Assembly: GCA_005882415.1 (NCBI GenBank)
Contig: VBAE01000111.1
Location: 1-36,220, forward strand
Direction: 5' to 3'
Origin: Alphaproteobacteria bacterium
GTDB lineage: Bacteria > Pseudomonadota > Alphaproteobacteria > Sphingomonadales > Sphingomonadaceae
DNA length: 36,220 nucleotides
The first letter of the stretch is position 1. Each line of letters begins with the position of its first letter. The translations under genes were made by a program, and so were the position numbers. This document shows, one piece after another, positions 18,782 to 28,573 of the stretch. The notes below the pieces were generated by a model. It worked only from the letters and a program-made list of their open reading frames with translations, ran no database searches and was not told the DNA's origin.

Positions 18782-19035
18782 TGGCCCCCCGCCTCGACGG
18801 AGATGGCCTGGGCCTGGAGCCTGCGCATCGCCACGGTCATCCGCCCGATCCGGATCGCCAGCGGGTCGCGGCCGAAGGGGGCGCCGTGCAGAGCCTCGAT
18901 CCGCACCCCTTCGTCGAAGCCGAGATTGCGAAGCCGCCGCGCGTCCGGCTCGGACAGGCGCGACCAGTCGATCCCGGTCACGGTCGCCGGGGTTCGGAAC
19001 GGAAGCTGGTCGAGGCTCATCATCGCGTCTTCCAT
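18778..19035 (-). CDS. feoA: ferrous iron transport protein A
   Basis: LRNLGFDEGVRIEALHGAPFGRDPLAIRIGRMTVAMRR; overlaps feoB start. Confidence 0.88.
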   Translation of the reverse strand: MEDAMMSLDQLPFRTPATVTGIDWSRLSEPDARRLRNLGFDEGVRIEALHGAPFGRDPLAIRIGRMTVAMRRLQAQAISVEAGGQ

Positions 19036-19042
19036 ATAATGC

Positions 19043-19059
19043 GAGTGATTATCAATAAC
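19043..19059 (-). promoter_or_regulatory. candidate Fur-type operator upstream of feoAB
   Basis: gagtgattatcaataac closely resembles the Fur-box core AATGATTATCATTATC, just upstream of feoA. Confidence 0.5.
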
Positions 19060-19180
19060 GAGTGAAAAAGGCCGAACTGCGGCGTGGGCGGCGCGGGCAG
19101 CGCCCGCGGCCTTTGTTGGGGGGAGTGGCGAGGCGGCTTCTTTGTGCCTAAGCTTCGCGCCAAACCGAGGGGAAGCCACC

Positions 19181-20458
19181 ATGAAGACCGCGATCGTCCT
19201 GCTGACCGGGGCCGCCAGCCTCATCGCCGCGCCTGCCGTCGCCAAGCCCAAGGCGGAGACGGTGGAGCAGCGAGTCGAGCGGGTGCTGAGCGCCAGCCCG
19301 GTGATCGACGGGCATAACGACCTCCCCGGCGAGATCCGGGAGGGTTACGATTTGTGGCGGAAACCCCTCGACCTCAATGCCGACACGTCGGCGCTCGAGC
19401 ACAAGCTCCAGACCGACCTCCCCCGGATGAAGAAGGGCCATGTCGGCGCCCAATTCTGGTCGGTCTACATTCCGGCCACGACCACCGGCCCGCAGGCGAT
19501 CCAGGACACGCTGGAGGAGATCGACATCGTCCACCGCATGGTCGATCGCTATCCGGGCCAGCTCGAAATGGCGGGCACCGCGGCGGATATCCGCAGGATC
19601 GAGAAAGCGGGCAAGATCGCCTCGCTGATCGGCGTCGAGGGCGGGCACCAGATGGCCGGCTCCGGGGCGGCGCTGCGCAGCTATTACGCGCTCGGCGCCC
19701 GCTACATGACCCTCACCCACTCGGTGAACAACGAATGGGCCGATTCGGCCACGGACGATCCGGCGCACAACGGCCTCACCCCCTTCGGCCGCGCCGTGAT
19801 CCACGAGATGAACCGGCTCGGCATGTTCGTCGATCTCAGCCACGTCTCGGCCGAGACGATGCGCCAGGCGCTGGCGACCACGAAGGCGCCGGTGATCTTC
19901 TCCCATTCCAGCGCCCGCGCTTTGATGGACCACCCGCGCAACGTCCCCGACGACGTGCTGAAGCTGCTTCCGGCGAATGGCGGGGTGGTGATGGTGAACT
20001 TCTACCCGGCCTTCCTCAGCCCCGCTTACCGCGCCTGGAATGCGGCGTCCGACGCCGAGCAGGCGCGGATCAAGAATGTCTATTCGGGCCAGCCCGAGCG
20101 GCGGAAGGCGGCGACCGAGGCCTGGGAAGCGGCCAACCCTGCGCCCGCAGTCCCCGTGTCCGTGGTCGCGGACCATGTCGAGCATATCCGGAAGATCGCA
20201 AGCGTCGACAATATCGGCATCGGCTCCGACTTCGACGGGATCAACGGCACCTCGCCGCAGGGGCTCGAGGGGGTCGACAAATATCCGGCCCTGTTCGTCG
20301 AACTCGCCCGCCGCGGCTGGAGCGACGCCGATCTGGCCAAGGTGTCCGGCGGCAACCTCCTGCGCGCAATGGAGCGGATGGAGCAGGTGGCGGCGTCGAT
20401 GAAGAACGAACCCCCGCTCAACGCGACCATCGAGCAGCTGGACAAGCCGACTCCGTAA
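19181..20458 (+). CDS. membrane dipeptidase (peptidase M19 family), secreted
   Basis: PVIDGHNDLPG; IGVEGGHQMAGS; LTHSVNNEWADSATD; VDLSHVSAETM; APVIFSHSSARAL; GIGSDFDG. Confidence 0.94.
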   Translation: MKTAIVLLTGAASLIAAPAVAKPKAETVEQRVERVLSASPVIDGHNDLPGEIREGYDLWRKPLDLNADTSALEHKLQTDLPRMKKGHVGAQFWSVYIPATTTGPQAIQDTLEEIDIVHRMVDRYPGQLEMAGTAADIRRIEKAGKIASLIGVEGGHQMAGSGAALRSYYALGARYMTLTHSVNNEWADSATDDPAHNGLTPFGRAVIHEMNRLGMFVDLSHVSAETMRQALATTKAPVIFSHSSARALMDHPRNVPDDVLKLLPANGGVVMVNFYPAFLSPAYRAWNAASDAEQARIKNVYSGQPERRKAATEAWEAANPAPAVPVSVVADHVEHIRKIASVDNIGIGSDFDGINGTSPQGLEGVDKYPALFVELARRGWSDADLAKVSGGNLLRAMERMEQVAASMKNEPPLNATIEQLDKPTP

Positions 20459-20467
20459 GACTCAGGC

Positions 20468-20550
20468 CGTCATTGCGAGCGTAGCGAAGCAATCCAGTGC
20501 GGCCTCCGAGGCCCATGGATTGCCGCGTCGCTTCGCTCCTCGCAATGACG
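20468..20550. repeat. palindromic repeat CGTCATTGCGAGCGTAGCGAAGCAATCC family
   Basis: gtcattgcgagcgtagcgaagcaatcca ... tggattgccgcgtcgcttcgctcctcgcaatgacg. Confidence 0.88.
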
Positions 20551-20552
20551 GG

Positions 20553-20900
20553 CTAGGGGGAGACGGTGGGGTCCGTATTCGGCTCCCCCGCAAGCTCCGC
20601 TTCCTGCTCTTCCGGAAGCACCTCGCCGTGGAGGGGCAGCGGCGTGCCGATCCACACCGCATCGAGGAGATGGTCGCGCTTGGCGTTGACCAGGCTCTGG
20701 AACAGCTCGGGTGCGAAGGCGACCTGATACATGGCGGCGCCGTGCGGGCCGACCGGCCCCTCGCGCCAGAAGCCGAGCCGGACCCGGAACCGCTCCGCAA
20801 CCGCCTCGCGAAGCGCCGCGGCGTGCGCCCGCTCCCCGGACGACCGGAAATAGATATGGGCGTGATAGCTCGCGATCTCTGACGGCGAGCGCGGCTGCAT
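20553..20900 (-). CDS. DOPA 4,5-dioxygenase family protein, with apparent internal deletion
   Basis: IASYHAHIYFRSS...ALREAVAERFRVRLGFWREGPVGPHGAAMYQVAFAPELFQSLV|NAKRDHLLDAVWIGTPLPL. Confidence 0.75.
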   Translation of the reverse strand: MQPRSPSEIASYHAHIYFRSSGERAHAAALREAVAERFRVRLGFWREGPVGPHGAAMYQVAFAPELFQSLVNAKRDHLLDAVWIGTPLPLHGEVLPEEQEAELAGEPNTDPTVSP

Positions 20901-21559
20901 CAGACGGCCGGGTAGCGCAGCCGGCCGAGGAAGCGGCTGAGCGATGGCCTGCGTTCGCGGCCGCGGCGCCACTGGGCCTTCACTTTCTCGAACTTCATCA
21001 CGTCGTCGATCCGCCGGTCGAGGAAGGCGCGGGTTTCGGTCAGTTCGGGCCCCTCGTCGTTCATGTAGACCAGCGTCGTGGAGCCGTAGACGCCCATCAG
21101 GATCGCGCGCTTGGAATAGAAGTTGAAGTCGGTCGCTTTGTCGCCGGCGATCCGCCACATCCGGTCGGCCGCACGCCAGGCGAGGCGGCTCCCCTCCAAC
21201 ACATTCTGCGGCTGGGCGAGGATGGCGAGAGCGCGGCGAAGCGCCTCCTTGTGCGGATTGGCGACCTCGATCCGGAACATGACCAGCTCCCGGATCCGCT
21301 CCCTGATCTTCATCGCCTCGACCCGCTCCAGCGGAAAGGCGGCCGCCGCGGCGCGGTCGATCGAATCGAACCAGCCGTCGATCATGTCGAGCGCGCCCCG
21401 TGGGAAAGCGAGCCGGGCGCGGGCGGCGGGGACTCCGAGGGTGGACGCGGCCATGGCCAGCGCCGAGTCCGACCAGCCGTCGAACACCGCATTCTCCGGG
21501 ATCAGCGGCGACAGAGCCAGCTTGAGCTCGTCCAGCGTCATTTCCGATGGCTCGACCAT
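20900..21559 (-). CDS. COQ9 family protein
   Basis: ARLAFPRGALDMIDGWFDSID...KIRERIRELVMFRIE...EALRRALAILAQPQNV...WRAADRMWRIAGDKATDFNFYSKRAILMGVY. Confidence 0.9.
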   Translation of the reverse strand: MVEPSEMTLDELKLALSPLIPENAVFDGWSDSALAMAASTLGVPAARARLAFPRGALDMIDGWFDSIDRAAAAAFPLERVEAMKIRERIRELVMFRIEVANPHKEALRRALAILAQPQNVLEGSRLAWRAADRMWRIAGDKATDFNFYSKRAILMGVYGSTTLVYMNDEGPELTETRAFLDRRIDDVMKFEKVKAQWRRGRERRPSLSRFLGRLRYPAV

Positions 21560-21566
21560 GGCGGAC

Positions 21567-22475
21567 TCAATGATCCTCGTCGGCGGCGGTTGCAAGGCCG
21601 GGCCGCTCCGGCAGCCGGATCAGGACGAGGGCGGCCGCGATCAGGACCGCCCCGAGCGCGTCGGCGAGGCCGAAGCGTTCGTGATAAGCGAACCAGCCGA
21701 TCAGCGCCGTCGCGGCGGGCTGGGTGAGCAGGCCCAAGCCGACCACCACCGGCGAGAGATAGCCGACCGCGTAGACGAGCAGGCCCTGGCCGATCAGCTG
21801 GCTGCCGATCGCGAGCAGGATCACGGGAGTCCAGTCGGTCGGAACCACCTTCTCGCCCAGCGCCAGCGCGAACAGCAGGAGCGGGACCGCCCCGGCTGCA
21901 GTGGCGATGGCGAGCACCGGCATCGGCCGCATCGATTTCCGCGCCCGGTCCACCGCGACCAAATAGAAGGTGTAGAACAGGCCGGCGAGCATCGCGAACA
22001 GGTCTCCCGCGAAATGGTCGGGCGACATCTCGTAGCTCGATCCGAGCAGCAGCGCCGCCCCCGCCCCCGCCAGCACCAGGGCCGCCACCTGCATCCGCGC
22101 CGGAAGCGCCCGCGCGACGACGAAGCCGTAGATGACGAGGAGGAAGCTCGACGAATTGCCGAACAAAGTGGCGTTGGCGAGCTTGGTCATGCCGATGCCG
22201 ATATGCCAGGCGGCGAGATCGGCGGCGAAGAACAACCCTCCGAAGGCGACCAGCATCTTGAGCGCCCCGGACCCCTCCCCGAACAGGTCCCGCCGCGCGA
22301 CCAGCAGCAGCACCGGGGCCGCCAGCGCGAGCCGCCAGAAGCCGGACGCCACCGGCCCGACGTCGGCGAGCCGGACCATCCACGGCCCGAAGGCGAGCAT
22401 CAGGTTCGCCAGCACCAGCGCGGGAAAGGCGTATCGCCCGGCGCGGGCGGCGGATTGAGGGATTGGCTGGTGCAT
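21567..22475 (-). CDS. DMT superfamily (EamA) transporter
   Basis: Multi-TM; LMLAFGPWMVRLADVGPVASGFWRLALAAPVL; LLTQPAATALIGWFAYHERFGLADALGAVLI. Confidence 0.9.
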   Translation of the reverse strand: MHQPIPQSAARAGRYAFPALVLANLMLAFGPWMVRLADVGPVASGFWRLALAAPVLLLVARRDLFGEGSGALKMLVAFGGLFFAADLAAWHIGIGMTKLANATLFGNSSSFLLVIYGFVVARALPARMQVAALVLAGAGAALLLGSSYEMSPDHFAGDLFAMLAGLFYTFYLVAVDRARKSMRPMPVLAIATAAGAVPLLLFALALGEKVVPTDWTPVILLAIGSQLIGQGLLVYAVGYLSPVVVGLGLLTQPAATALIGWFAYHERFGLADALGAVLIAAALVLIRLPERPGLATAADEDH

Positions 22476-22527
22476 GTCGAAGATGTCGCCGCTAGGGCTG
22501 CCGCTCCTCCGCAGTCAAGGAATGTGC

Positions 22528-23616
22528 ATGAGCGACCTGTTCGATCCGATCCAGCTGGGCGCCCTGCTCTGCCCGAACCGGGTGGTAATGGCCCCGATGA
22601 CCCGCGGCCGGTCGACCCGCGACCATGTCCCGACAGAGCTGATGATCGACTATTACCGCCAGCGCGCCTCCGCCGGCCTGATCATCACCGAGGCGACCGG
22701 AATCTCGCAGCAGGGCCTCGGCTGGCCCTATGCGCCGGGCATCTGGAGCAGCGAACATGTCGAGGCGTGGAAGCCGGTCACCGAGGCGGTGCACGAGGCG
22801 GGCGGGCGGATCGTCTGCCAGCTCTGGCATATGGGCCGGGTCGTCCACCCCGACTTCCTCGGCGGCGAGGCGCCCGTCTCGGCGTCCGCCACCACCGCGC
22901 CCTACAAGGCCCACACCTATGACGGCCGCAAACCTTATGCCGAGGCGCGCCCGTTGACCGTCGACGAGATCGCGGCCGTGGTCGCCGACTACGCCCGCGC
23001 CGCCGGCTATGCGATCGGCGCCGGCTTCGACGGCGTCCAGATCCACGCCGCCAACGGCTATCTCATCGACCAATTCCTCCGCGACGGCACCAACCAGCGC
23101 GACGACGATTATGGCGGCGGAATCGAGAACCGCATCCGCCTGCTCCGCGAAGTCGCCAAGGCGGTGACGGACATCGTCGGGCCGGAGCGCACCTCGGTCC
23201 GCCTCTCGCCCAACAGCGAAACCCAAGGCGCGGCCGATTCCGACCCGGAGCCCCTGTTCGTCGCCGCCGCCGAGGCGCTGCAGGCGCTGGGGATCGCCTT
23301 CCTCGAGCTTCGCGAGCCGGGACCGGAGGGGACGTTCGGCAAGAGCGACGTGCCGGCTATTTCACCGGCGATCCGCAAGGTGTTTACGAAGCCGCTGATC
23401 CTCAACTCCGACTTCACCCTGGAGACCGCCACCGCCGCTCTGGCCGAGGAACGAGCCGATGCGATCAGCTTCGGGCGGCCGTTCATCGCGAACCCGGATC
23501 TGCCGGAGCGCCTTTCCCGAGGTGCAGAGCTAGCGTCCGACGTGATGGCGACCTGGTACAGCCAGGGCCCTGAAGGCTATGTCGATTATCCGGCGCTAGC
23601 TGCCTCCCCGTCGTAA
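22528..23616 (+). CDS. Old Yellow Enzyme family alkene reductase
   Basis: LFDPIQLGALLCPNRVVMAPMTRGR; GGRIVCQLWHMGRVVHP; GFDGVQIHAANGYLIDQFLRDGTNQRDDDYGG. Confidence 0.95.
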   Translation: MSDLFDPIQLGALLCPNRVVMAPMTRGRSTRDHVPTELMIDYYRQRASAGLIITEATGISQQGLGWPYAPGIWSSEHVEAWKPVTEAVHEAGGRIVCQLWHMGRVVHPDFLGGEAPVSASATTAPYKAHTYDGRKPYAEARPLTVDEIAAVVADYARAAGYAIGAGFDGVQIHAANGYLIDQFLRDGTNQRDDDYGGGIENRIRLLREVAKAVTDIVGPERTSVRLSPNSETQGAADSDPEPLFVAAAEALQALGIAFLELREPGPEGTFGKSDVPAISPAIRKVFTKPLILNSDFTLETATAALAEERADAISFGRPFIANPDLPERLSRGAELASDVMATWYSQGPEGYVDYPALAASPS

Positions 23617-23735
23617 GACGGGGAGGGGGACCAGCGGAGCTGGTGGAGGGGTGACCGAACTCAGACTCCGAGCCTTGTCACCCCTCCACCACCTTCGGTG
23701 GTCCCCCTCCCCACCGCTGCCGCGGCAGGGAGGCA
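23603..23735. repeat. long palindromic intergenic repeat (R2)
   Basis: Same architecture as R1/R3; shares gagccttgtcacccctccaccaccttcggtggtccccctcccc with R3. Confidence 0.88.
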
Positions 23736-23803
23736 GGTTAAGCTCTTGATCCTGCGTCTTCTTTTCTTTGCCCACTTGCGCTATGGGCGCCGCTGGGAAG
23801 GGG

Positions 23804-25372
23804 ATGAGAATGAAATTCTGGAAGGCAGCCACGCTCGCGTGCGCGGCAGTGCTGGCCCTCGCGGGCCAGGCCAAGGCCGATTGGTTCGAGGCCCGGAGCG
23901 GCCATTTCCTCGTCTATTCGGAAGGCAAGGAGGAGGCGGTCCGCGACTTCGCGACGCGGCTGGAGCGCTTCGATGCGGGCATGCGCAAGCTGCGCGGGCT
24001 CGAGGAGCGGCAGGGCGATGCATCCAACCCCGTCATCGTCTATGTCGTCTCGGATTTGGGAGCGGTCCAGAAGCTGTGTGGCATCGGCCGGCCGGGCTCC
24101 TTCTGCCAGGGCGTCGCGGGCTTCTACCAGCCGCGCGCCGGCGGGGCGGTGATCTTCACCCCGCGCCGCTCGGGCGAGGGATCGAAGCTCGACCTCAACA
24201 GCCAGATCGTGCTGTTCCACGAATATGCCCACCATTTCATGTTCGGCAATTACGCCGCCGCCTTCCCCGCCTGGTTCGTCGAGGGCTTTGCCGAATTCCA
24301 CTCGACCGCCGAGATCGGCAAGGACGGGTCGATCGACTTCGGCCGCCCCGCCTTCCACCGCTACCGCTCGTTGCTGGCCGGGCAAATGCCGCCGCTTGTG
24401 AAGCTGATCGGCGCGACGCCGGAGAGCCTGGGCAATGAAGGCCGGGAGGCGCTCTATGCGCGCGGCTGGCTGCTCACCCATTATCTGACCTTCAGCGGCA
24501 ATCGGACGGGGCAGCTCGGCGCCTATATCAAGGCCCTGAACCAGGGGAAGCCGCCGGCCGATGCGGCCGCGAGCGCCTTTGGAAACCTGATCCTGCTCGA
24601 CCGGGAGCTCGACAAATATCTTCGGCAGCGAAAGCTCAGTTATTGGGCGATGAAGCCGCAGGGCGTTCCCGCCGTCGCCCTGCGCCGTCTGACCCCGGGC
24701 GAAGCGGCGCTGATGCCGGTGCGGATTCGCTCCGACCGCGGCGTCGACGAGAAGGCGGCGAAGCAGGTGGTGGCCGATGCCCGCCGCCTCGCCGCCGGCT
24801 TCCCGAACGATCCCGGCGCCCAGATCGCACTCGCCGAAGCCGAATATGACGTCGGCAATGACGATTCCGCCGAAGCCGCGGCCGACCGCGCCCTCGCCGC
24901 CGATCCGAAGAATCGCGAGGCCCTGCTCTACAAGGGCCGGGCCCGGGTCCGCCGCGCACAGAAGGCGAAGAGCGAGGATGCCGCGGTGTGGAAGGAGGCG
25001 CGAAGCTGGTTCGTCAAGGCCAACCGGGCCGAGCCCGACGCCGCCGAGCCGCTGATCCTGTTCTACGAGAGCTTCCACAGCCAGGGCATCCGCCCGACGG
25101 CCAACGCCATCACCGGCCTCGAGCGCGCCTACCAGCTCGCGCCGCAGGACCCGAGCCTGCGCTTCGCAATGGCGCGCGAGTTCATCACCGCGGACCGGCT
25201 GGAGGAAGCGCGGGTGGCGCTCGCGCCTCTGGCCTACGACCCCCACGCCGCGGCCGACAACGAAGCCGCCCGGCTGATCGCGCTGATCGATAAAGGCGAC
25301 AAAGCCGCGCTTCGCGCGAAGCTGGAGGAGAAACCGGCCGAGGCGAAAGAGGCGAAACAACCGCCGAAATAG
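23804..25372 (+). CDS. secreted metallopeptidase-like protein (HEYAHH) with C-terminal TPR region
   Basis: Signal peptide; VLFHEYAHHFMFGNY...WFVEGFAEF zincin-like motif; TPR-like [33 protein letters not shown]. Confidence 0.85.
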   Translation: MRMKFWKAATLACAAVLALAGQAKADWFEARSGHFLVYSEGKEEAVRDFATRLERFDAGMRKLRGLEERQGDASNPVIVYVVSDLGAVQKLCGIGRPGSFCQGVAGFYQPRAGGAVIFTPRRSGEGSKLDLNSQIVLFHEYAHHFMFGNYAAAFPAWFVEGFAEFHSTAEIGKDGSIDFGRPAFHRYRSLLAGQMPPLVKLIGATPESLGNEGREALYARGWLLTHYLTFSGNRTGQLGAYIKALNQGKPPADAAASAFGNLILLDRELDKYLRQRKLSYWAMKPQGVPAVALRRLTPGEAALMPVRIRSDRGVDEKAAKQVVADARRLAAGFPNDPGAQIALAEAEYDVGNDDSAEAAADRALAADPKNREALLYKGRARVRRAQKAKSEDAAVWKEARSWFVKANRAEPDAAEPLILFYESFHSQGIRPTANAITGLERAYQLAPQDPSLRFAMAREFITADRLEEARVALAPLAYDPHAAADNEAARLIALIDKGDKAALRAKLEEKPAEAKEAKQPPK

Positions 25373-25376
25373 CCGG

Positions 25377-25540
25377 CCTCCCCATCGCCAGATGGGGAGG
25401 GGGACCAGCGGAGCTGGTGGAGGGGTGACCGGGCTAACAGGCCGGTGGCTTCCCGCGCGAACCGATGACTTCGAGCCTTGTCACCCCTCCACCACCTTCG
25501 GTGGTCCCCCTCCCCCCGAGCTTCGCTCGCGGGGAGGCAG
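25377..25540. repeat. long palindromic intergenic repeat (R3)
   Basis: ctccccatcgccagatggggagggggaccagcggagctggtggaggggtgac ... gtcacccctccaccaccttcggtggtccccctcccc. Confidence 0.88.
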
Positions 25541-25541
25541 C

Positions 25542-25961
25542 TTAAGCGAATCTCTGCCGCAGCTTCATCATCGCCAGCGCGGCCTTGGCAGCTTCGCCGC
25601 CTTTGTCTTTCTCGTCCGGCCTTGCCCGCGCCAAAGCCTGGGCTTCGTTCTCGACGGTCAGGATGCCGTTGCCGATGGCGAGGCCGTCGATGGTGAGGGC
25701 CATGATTCCGCGGGCGCTCTCGCCGGCGACGATCTCGAAATGATAGGTCTCGCCGCGGATCACCACGCCCAGAGCGACATAGGCGTCGAAGCGCCCGCTC
25801 TCGCTCGCCAGTGCGATCGCCGCCGGCACTTCCAGGGCGCCCGGCACCGTCACCGTCTCATGCGCATGGCCTTCCGCCTCGATCGCGGCGCGGGCACCGG
25901 CGAGGAGGAGGTCGTTCAGATGGTCGTAGAAGCGCGCCTCGACGATCAGCAGCTTCGCCAT
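25542..25961 (-). CDS. ribH: 6,7-dimethyl-8-ribityllumazine synthase
   Basis: [15 protein letters not shown]...[27 protein letters not shown]...[16 protein letters not shown]. Confidence 0.95.
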   Translation of the reverse strand: MAKLLIVEARFYDHLNDLLLAGARAAIEAEGHAHETVTVPGALEVPAAIALASESGRFDAYVALGVVIRGETYHFEIVAGESARGIMALTIDGLAIGNGILTVENEAQALARARPDEKDKGGEAAKAALAMMKLRQRFA

Positions 25962-25963
25962 GA

Positions 25964-27002
25964 TCAATCCTCCAGCGGGATCGGCCGCTCGCCGACGATG
26001 GTGAGGCCGTAGCCGGAGAGGGCGACCGGCGTGTGGTGGGTGTTGGTGAGGAGGATCATGTCGTGGATGCCGAGCGCGGAGAGGATCTGCGCACCGCCGC
26101 CATAGTCGCGGAGCTGGTCCATGTCGCGCGGCTGCTTGCCGGAGCGCGCGTCGAGGATGTCGGAGATCGGGATCGAACGCGTGAGGGCGACGATCACCCC
26201 AGCCCCCTCCTCGCCGATCAGCTTCATCGCGCCTTTCAGGAGCCCGCCGCGGGCGTCCGCTTCCCCGAACGTGTCGGTGAACAGGCTGAGCTGGTGCATG
26301 CGGACCAGTGTCGGCTTGTCCGGGTCGATCCGGCCTTTGATCAGCGCCACCTGCTCGGTCCCGGTCGCCTTGTTGAGGAAGGACTTCGCCGTCCAGGTGC
26401 CGCCCCAGGCGCTTTCGAACTGGGCCTCGGCGGTCTGCTCGACGAGGTGGTCCTTCTTCAGCCGATAGGCGATCAGGTCGCGGATGGTGCCGATCTTCAA
26501 GCCATGGCGCTGGGCGAAGGCGACGAGGTCGTCCATCCGCGCCATTGCGAAGCGCAGGCTCGGGTCCTGCGGCGCGAGCTGGTAGGCGCGCTCGAGGCGC
26601 GACCAAGGGGAAGACGTGGCCGGGGGTGACGATATGCTCGGGTCCCTTGCCGGCATCGATCGCGACCGAGATGGTGCGGGCGCGGTCGGCGGCGGAGATG
26701 CCGGTGGTGACCCCGTCGCGCGCCTCGATGGAGGTGGTGAAGGCGGTTTCGTGGCGGGTGCCGTTGTGGCGGCTCATCAATTGCAGGCCGAGCTGGTCGA
26801 CCCGTGATTTGGCCAGCGCCAGGCAGATCAGGCCGCGCCCATGGGTGGCCATGAAGTTGATCGCGTCCGGAGTCGCCATCTGGGCCGGGATGACGAGGTC
26901 GCCCTCATTCTCCCGATCCTCGTCGTCGACCAGGATGAACATGCGCCCGTTGCGGGCCTCGTCGATCAGCTCCTCGGGGCTGGACAGGAAACCGCGCATC
27001 AT
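25964..27002 (-). pseudogene. ribBA: bifunctional DHBP synthase / GTP cyclohydrolase II-type protein RibBA, disrupted by 60-bp foreign segment and frameshift
   Basis: ORF 25542-27002 has RibB up to [12 protein letters not shown] then non-homologous residues; ORF 25964-26656 resumes at [28 protein letters not shown] (RibA-like half). Confidence 0.87.
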
Positions 27003-27592
27003 CAGCCCCGCATCTCCATCATCCTGCCGATATAGCGGGCGAGGATGTCGATCTCGATATTGACCGCCCGCCCCGGCGCGATGCCTGCGAGCGTGGTCTG
27101 CTCGGCGGTGTGCGGGATGATGTTTAGGGCGAAGCGGCTCCCGTCCACCTCGTTGACGGTCAGCGACACGCCGTCGAGCGCGATCGAGCCTTTGGCGGCG
27201 ATGTAGCGGCCGAGCTCCGCCGGCGCCTCGATGACCAGCCGGGTCGAATCCCCCTCCGCCTCAGCCGACAACACGGTTCCGACGCCATCGACATGGCCGG
27301 TGACGATATGGCCGCCCAATTCGTCGCCGAGCTTCAGCGAGCGCTCGAGGTTGAGCCGCGCGCCCTCGCTCCACATGTCGGACGCGGTTCGGCGAAGCGT
27401 CTCGGCCGACACGTCGACCGCGAACCAGGCCTCACCTTTGTCGACGACGGTCAGGCACACGCCCGAACAGGCGATCGACGCGCCGAGATCGACCCCGGCC
27501 ATGTCATAGCCGCAGCCGATCCGGAGGCGCAGGTCGCCCCTTTCCTCCGTCGCGGCGATCCGCCCGACATCGGTGATGATCCCAGTGAACAT
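27002..27592 (-). CDS. ribE: riboflavin synthase (alpha subunit)
   Basis: [51 protein letters not shown]. Confidence 0.95.
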   Translation of the reverse strand: MFTGIITDVGRIAATEERGDLRLRIGCGYDMAGVDLGASIACSGVCLTVVDKGEAWFAVDVSAETLRRTASDMWSEGARLNLERSLKLGDELGGHIVTGHVDGVGTVLSAEAEGDSTRLVIEAPAELGRYIAAKGSIALDGVSLTVNEVDGSRFALNIIPHTAEQTTLAGIAPGRAVNIEIDILARYIGRMMEMRG

Positions 27593-27593
27593 G

Positions 27594-28571
27594 CTAATCC
27601 CGCTCGCGCTCGTAGACTTCCAGCCGGTCGATGCCAAGCATGCGCTGGTCGGCGAGGCGCCAGCGGCGGTGGGCGTCGGCGAGGCTGGTGAGGCCGATAT
27701 AGCCGATCGACGACTTACCCTCCCCGATCAGGATCGGCGCGCGGTAGATGAGCAGCCGGTCGACGAGGTCGGCGGTGAGGAAGGCGGACGCGGTCGCCGA
27801 GCCGCCCTCGACGAGGAGATCGTTGACGTCATGAAGCCCGTGGACCTCTTCGGGCGACGAGAGCTGGAGCCAGCCTTCGACCCCGGCGCCGCGGGTGAGC
27901 AGCGCCTTACGCGGGGAACGGTCCTCGAGGCCGGGGAGCCGGACGTCGAGCGCGGGCTTGTCCGCTTCGTACGTGCCTCGGCCGACCAGGATCATGTCGG
28001 CGGCGGCGCGCTCGCGGTGGACATGGGCGCGGCTGTCCTCGCCGGTAATCCAGCGGCTCTCACCCGAGGGAAGCGCGATTTTGCCGTCCAGGGACATTGC
28101 AAGCTTGAGCGTGATGTAGGGGCGGTCGAGCCGCATGCGAGTGAGGAAGCCGGAGAGCGAGCGTTCCGCCTCCGCCGCGCCGGGTCCGACCACAACTTCG
28201 ATCCCCGCCGCCCGAAGCCGCTCGATTCCGGCGCCGTTGGTGCGCGGGTCCGGATCGACCAGGGCGACGACAACCTTCTTCACTCCGGCTTCGACGAGCA
28301 AGTCCGCGCAGGCGGGGCCGCGTTCGCTCCGATGGGCGCAGGGTTCGAGGGTGACGTAAGCGGTGGCGCCCCGCGCCGCGTCCCCCGCTTCGGCGAGCGC
28401 CACCGCCTCGGCATGGGGGCGCCCTCCCGGCTGCGTCCACCCCTGCCCGAGGACTCGCCCGGCCTTGACGATCAGGCATCCGACATTGGGGTTGGGGGCG
28501 GTGGCGCCCCTGGCGCGGGCGCCCAAAGCGGCGGCCGCAGCCATCCAGCGCACGCCCCCGTTTCGGCTCAC
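27594..28571 (-). CDS. ribD: bifunctional diaminohydroxyphosphoribosylaminopyrimidine deaminase / reductase RibD
   Basis: TAPNPNVGCLIVKAGRVLGQGWTQPGGRPHAEAVAL; YVTLEPCAHRSERGPACADLL; LKLAMSLDGKIA; GTG start inferred. Confidence 0.93.
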   Translation of the reverse strand: MSRNGGVRWMAAAAALGARARGATAPNPNVGCLIVKAGRVLGQGWTQPGGRPHAEAVALAEAGDAARGATAYVTLEPCAHRSERGPACADLLVEAGVKKVVVALVDPDPRTNGAGIERLRAAGIEVVVGPGAAEAERSLSGFLTRMRLDRPYITLKLAMSLDGKIALPSGESRWITGEDSRAHVHRERAAADMILVGRGTYEADKPALDVRLPGLEDRSPRKALLTRGAGVEGWLQLSSPEEVHGLHDVNDLLVEGGSATASAFLTADLVDRLLIYRAPILIGEGKSSIGYIGLTSLADAHRRWRLADQRMLGIDRLEVYERERD

Positions 28572-28573
28572 GC

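Noticed and set aside
17066-19039. 657-aa + strand ORF antisense to feoB
   Set aside because: Low-complexity charged antisense reading; FeoB is clear on the minus strand
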